Source of the DNA: Deltaproteobacteria bacterium
Lineage (GTDB): Bacteria; Myxococcota; SpSt-1050; JACRCP01
Length of the DNA: 41,600 bases
Direction: 5' to 3'
Assembly: GCA_016218965.1 (NCBI GenBank)
Contig: JACRCP010000184.1
Span: 1-41,600 of the forward strand
Both the position numbers and the translations under genes were made by a program. Of the stretch, positions 38,448-41,600 are shown in pieces (the stretch's first letter is position 1; every line of letters begins with the position of its first letter). Under the pieces are notes generated by a model. It worked only from the letters and a program-made list of their open reading frames with translations, was not told the DNA's origin and searched no databases.

Positions 38448-40115
38448 ATGAGAACAAGGCAATGGATGGCGGGTTTGAGCATTGCCGTTTTGGCCCTGTG
38501 GACGTGTGCGGCCGCGGCTGACACCGTCCTTGTCGACGAACGCCTCGACGACGGCGCATGCAACCCCGCCGATCCTGACGTCAAATGCCAGGTGAACGGC
38601 GGGAGCTTCGAAGGCAGCGGATGGAAGAGCGATCCGGGCGCGATATCACGGCTTGTCTTTGACATGAGCCAGGCGGCGCCACAGGGGATTCCCTGCGGAC
38701 ACGCGGAGTTCACGGTCACGAACTTCGATCCGGTGACCAACTTCAACGTGCTGGGCGAGTGCTACGTGATCGTCCTCGGGGCCTACGAGGCCGACCACGG
38801 GGACCACTGGGCCGCGGCCACCGCCGACCAGTCGTGGATCCAGATCAAGGGCAAGACCGAAAGCAAGTGCCCCGGGGTGGAGCCCGGCGCATTCCCGAAG
38901 GAGAACCGGTTCAAGTTCGGGGCGTTCGCGTGCTCGTGGGACTACCCGGAGTGCCCAACGACGGCCCCCGCCTACGTCCCCGACATGGGCGAGTACAGCA
39001 TCGACTGGAAAAACACGCTCGCCCTCAACTACACGGTCTCGGCGGACTGGGACTGCGCGGGCGTCTCCTATGCGGTGACCGACGGGACGCACACGTGGAC
39101 GGCCTCCGGCACATACGCATGGCACGCCGGCCACACGGACCCGCAGCCGCACATCAGGTACGTCTTCCTCGGTAAGGATCACAGCGGCGGCGGCAGCTTC
39201 ATCGGGGACGCCGTCTACTCACGTCTTTCGGTGGTGAAGCGAAGCGCGTGCGACTGCCCGGCGACGCTGCCCGACGGCGGGTTCCCGGACGGCGGCGGAA
39301 CGGACGCGGGAACGGCCGAGGACGGCGGCACGGGGCCGACGAAACAGTTCACCGTCGTCGCCGACACGTACGCCAACCGAGGCGAGCCAGGCACGAACTT
39401 CGGCGGCGACGCCGACATACGCGTTGGGGCTGAGGCGAACGGGGACCCGTCGCGGATCAGTTACCTGCGCTTCAACGTGGCGGGCCTCACCGGAACCGTC
39501 ATGAGCGCAAAGGTCCATCTCCAAGTCATGAACAACGGCGGCGGCGGCGGGATTCGCAAGGTTTCGGACAACACGTGGGGCGAGCTAACGCTCAACTGGA
39601 ACAACAAGCCCGTGCACGAACTTGCGGTGCTCTCGTCGATCGGGATGGTGAGCGTGGACCAGATGGTCATCTTCGACGTCACAGCGGCCGTCTCCGGGAA
39701 TGGCGTGCGCAGTTTCGCCATGGTCAGCAACGTCGAGGACGGGTCGGGGTACTTCACAAAAGAGTCGGGCGAGATGAAGCCGTATCTCGAGGTGATCCAG
39801 GGGACGGCGCCCGTCGATGACGCCGGGACGCCCGACTCGGGCCAAACCGTCGACACCGGCGTCGCGCAGGACACGGGCGGCACAGCCGACGCCGGGTCCA
39901 CGGACGACGCGGGCGGGACATTCGACGCGGGTGACGCGGGGACCGCCGGCGACACGGGGACGGCAAAGGATGCAGCACTTCCGACAGACACCGGCGGAAC
40001 ACCGCCTTCGGATGCAGGGAAGGCGGCTGCCGATGCCGGCGGAGATCGGGGCTCGCCCTCCGTAGCCACCGAAGGTGGCGAAGGAGGGTGCGGCTGCACG
40101 ACGGTCACGATGTAA
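38448..40115 (+). CDS. Exported lectin-like protein with DNRLRE/CBM96 domain
   Basis: The product is 555 aa from the ATG at 38448; the open frame upstream overlaps the previous gene. A Sec signal is likely cut near AAA-DTV (residue 25). Residues 25-275 are paralogous to the lectin-like end of the 460-aa protein. Residues about 300-455 form a DNRLRE/CBM96 domain (FTVVADTYANRGEPGTNFGG, SRISYLRFNVAGLTG, NNTWGELTLNW-like strands, YLEVIQG). A DAG/DTG linker follows. The end is GGCGCTTVTM, reminiscent of the Gly-Cys of myxobacterial C-terminal sorting signals, but no membrane helix or basic tail follows. It is co-transcribed with its neighbours (58- and 44-base gaps). Confidence 0.8.
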   Translation: MRTRQWMAGLSIAVLALWTCAAAADTVLVDERLDDGACNPADPDVKCQVNGGSFEGSGWKSDPGAISRLVFDMSQAAPQGIPCGHAEFTVTNFDPVTNFNVLGECYVIVLGAYEADHGDHWAAATADQSWIQIKGKTESKCPGVEPGAFPKENRFKFGAFACSWDYPECPTTAPAYVPDMGEYSIDWKNTLALNYTVSADWDCAGVSYAVTDGTHTWTASGTYAWHAGHTDPQPHIRYVFLGKDHSGGGSFIGDAVYSRLSVVKRSACDCPATLPDGGFPDGGGTDAGTAEDGGTGPTKQFTVVADTYANRGEPGTNFGGDADIRVGAEANGDPSRISYLRFNVAGLTGTVMSAKVHLQVMNNGGGGGIRKVSDNTWGELTLNWNNKPVHELAVLSSIGMVSVDQMVIFDVTAAVSGNGVRSFAMVSNVEDGSGYFTKESGEMKPYLEVIQGTAPVDDAGTPDSGQTVDTGVAQDTGGTADAGSTDDAGGTFDAGDAGTAGDTGTAKDAALPTDTGGTPPSDAGKAAADAGGDRGSPSVATEGGEGGCGCTTVTM

Positions 40116-40159
40116 GGGAGCGACGCGCGCCGCTGCAACCTATTCGACAAGGAGGTTCC

Positions 40160-41600
40160 ATGAAACGTTTCATCACTGCATCGTTTGTTTTCGTCGTCCT
40201 GTTCCTTGTCTTCGCCATGCAGGGCTGCGCCTCCGGTGAAAAAGGCCCTGGCGGGGGAGAGGGGGCTGACGCCTGCGCTGACTGCGCCGGCAAGGACGGC
40301 GGCGGCACAACCGACGGCGGAAGTGTCGCGGACGGCGGCGGCCCCACAGACGGCGGCGGCACAACCGATGGCGGAAGTGTCGCGGACGGCGGCGGAGGCG
40401 ACGACGGTGGGGGCGCGACTGATGGCGGTGGTGCCGGTTGCATGACGATCGACGAGTGCGGCGCCGGGATGTTCTGCCGTAAGGCGGACGGCGAATGCAC
40501 GGGCGTTGGGGAATGCGACTTGAGGCCCGCCGACGATTGCGGCGGCCTTGACGAGACCGTCTGCGGCTGTGACGGCGAAAACTACGGCAGCCCCTGCTGG
40601 GCCAACAGTTACGGCGTCAATATCCGGTCGGCCGGGCAGTGCCCCGCATCGACCGCCTGCAGCGGCGAGGGTCCAAACGGCGGCTGTCCCGAGGACAGTT
40701 TCTGCCGGACGATCAACGAAACCTGCGGCGGAGGAGGGTACTGCACGCTCGTGCCGCTCGAATGCCCTGACATGGACTATCCGGTCTGCGCCTGCGACGA
40801 CAAGACCTATGCAAGCCGCTGTCACGCCGAGATGGCCGCCCAGTCGGTCCTTCACCAGGGCGAGTGCGGCTCGATGAACTCCTGCGCCAGAAACGACGAG
40901 TGCGCGCCCGAGGAATTTTGCGCCAAGCCTGCGGGCGCCTGCTCCGAGTCGACGCCCGGGAAGTGCGACCGGCGCCCCGATGATTGTTTCATGACCCGCG
41001 CCGTCGCGCCGCAGTGCGGCTGCGACGACTACACGTACAGCAACGAGTGCTGGGCCGCGGCGGCAGGCACCGTGATAGCTCATGCGGGCGAATGCGACGG
41101 CGACGTTCTCTGTTGGAACAACGACGCCTGCGGGGCGGGCGAGTTCTGTCAGAGGAGGACCGGGGTCTGCGACATGGGCTTTGGCGTGTGCCGCCCGAAA
41201 CCGGCCGACTGCCCCGCGCCGGAGGAACCCGCGCGGGTGTGCGGATGCGACCTTGAGACGTACGGCGACGAGTGTACAGCCTGGTTGAGTGACACGTCAG
41301 TCAAGCATTTCGGGGAATGCACCGGCCCCGACGACTCGCTCGTACGCTACTTTTACGCCGACAACGCCGAGTCGGCCGACGGCTACCTGCGTATCGTCCT
41401 CGCGCCAGACGACATCCGTGAGTTTTGGAGCAGCGAAGTCTTCACCGAGGCGCTCCACGACCAGAACCAGATGACCCTGACGATCCGTTTTTACGCGAGT
41501 GCGCTCCCCGAGGCCGACTACGCCGAGCTGCAGTTCACGTTGTCGCTCCCGCCGCTCACCCCCTACGGCATCGGCCTCGGCTACAACGGCAGCTATCTGA
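40160..41600 (+). CDS. Multi-Kazal-domain lipoprotein, cut by right window edge
   Basis: From the ATG at 40160 (GGAGG eight bases upstream) the frame is open to the window end: 480 residues seen, no stop. The signal ends AMQGC (Cys23). A Gly/Asp/Thr repeat linker runs to about residue 93. Four Kazal-like units follow (starting near residues 95, 162, 239 and 316), each with a CxxxxFC-type loop, VCGCDGENYGSPCWANSYGV-like core and closing GxC. The last 100 residues start a different, beta-rich domain (RYFYADNAESADGYLRIV). Kazal domains inhibit serine proteases; in bacteria they are thought to protect surface proteins. It is the fourth gene of the operon from 35169. Confidence 0.85.
   Translation, partial: MKRFITASFVFVVLFLVFAMQGCASGEKGPGGGEGADACADCAGKDGGGTTDGGSVADGGGPTDGGGTTDGGSVADGGGGDDGGGATDGGGAGCMTIDECGAGMFCRKADGECTGVGECDLRPADDCGGLDETVCGCDGENYGSPCWANSYGVNIRSAGQCPASTACSGEGPNGGCPEDSFCRTINETCGGGGYCTLVPLECPDMDYPVCACDDKTYASRCHAEMAAQSVLHQGECGSMNSCARNDECAPEEFCAKPAGACSESTPGKCDRRPDDCFMTRAVAPQCGCDDYTYSNECWAAAAGTVIAHAGECDGDVLCWNNDACGAGEFCQRRTGVCDMGFGVCRPKPADCPAPEEPARVCGCDLETYGDECTAWLSDTSVKHFGECTGPDDSLVRYFYADNAESADGYLRIVLAPDDIREFWSSEVFTEALHDQNQMTLTIRFYASALPEADYAELQFTLSLPPLTPYGIGLGYNGSYL

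Overview
The window looks like a chromosomal stretch from a GC-rich deltaproteobacterial lineage, most likely Myxococcota or a close relative. The basis is the very high G/C in third codon positions, many lipoproteins whose N-termini run into Asp-Ala-Gly / Asp-Thr-Gly linkers, Cys-rich modules of the DGxxNGxETDxDCGG type, a DUF4388 protein, TolB/CsgG-like lipoproteins and AgmX/PglI-type C-terminal domains. Assignments come from reading the sequence; no database search was run. Both edges cut genes: a Cys-rich lipoprotein on the left and a Kazal-domain lipoprotein on the right.

Layout. 1-6005 (minus strand): five cell-surface proteins (two paralogous Cys-rich lipoproteins, a short Cys-rich lipoprotein, a TolB/CsgG-like periplasmic protein, a PD40 beta-propeller lipoprotein), plus an orphan plus-strand gene fragment. 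6210-7349: a decayed IS66 transposase and a small unknown protein. 7559-15657 (minus strand): the most unusual part, an operon-like block ending in a B12-binding radical SAM gene. 15855-22019: OsmC, a TPR/zinc-ribbon membrane protein with a DUF4388 protein, a CsgG-like lipoprotein, a PH-like membrane protein and a nitroreductase. 22031-27775: a TetR regulator followed by two large, distantly related lipoproteins and a clear intrinsic terminator. 27919-30309: a lipoprotein GH92 alpha-mannosidase. 30389-33044: a compositionally different accessory patch with a PD-(D/E)XK-like protein, two broken genes and a BrnT toxin pair. 33104-34793: a lipoprotein and a Phd/VapC pair. 35082-41600 (plus strand): a four-gene operon of exported proteins (DUF5010-like plus CBM6-like, two paralogous lectin-like proteins, a Kazal lipoprotein).

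The candidate new system is at 7559-15657. Four intact proteins (489, 573, 172 and 208 aa) share an N-terminal domain of about 70 residues around VGIEKVLYLAA, similar in pattern to NHLP / Os1348 / Franean1_4349-type RiPP leaders. In each the domain is followed directly by a twin-arginine motif, a hydrophobic stretch and, in at least two, a plausible lipobox. After that come either triple AgmX/PglI-like domains or a short acidic tail with repeated G-x-[RL]-x-D motifs. Three junctions use GTGA overlaps and the last precursor-like gene is coupled to the radical SAM gene by TAATG. I infer that the leader could recruit the radical SAM enzyme in the cytoplasm, with Tat export then removing leader and signal in one cut. 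Two further leader copies are broken. A RAYT-like transposase with nested inverted repeats lies between them, and a RhuM-family gene carries the start of a leader module fused to its own N-terminus.
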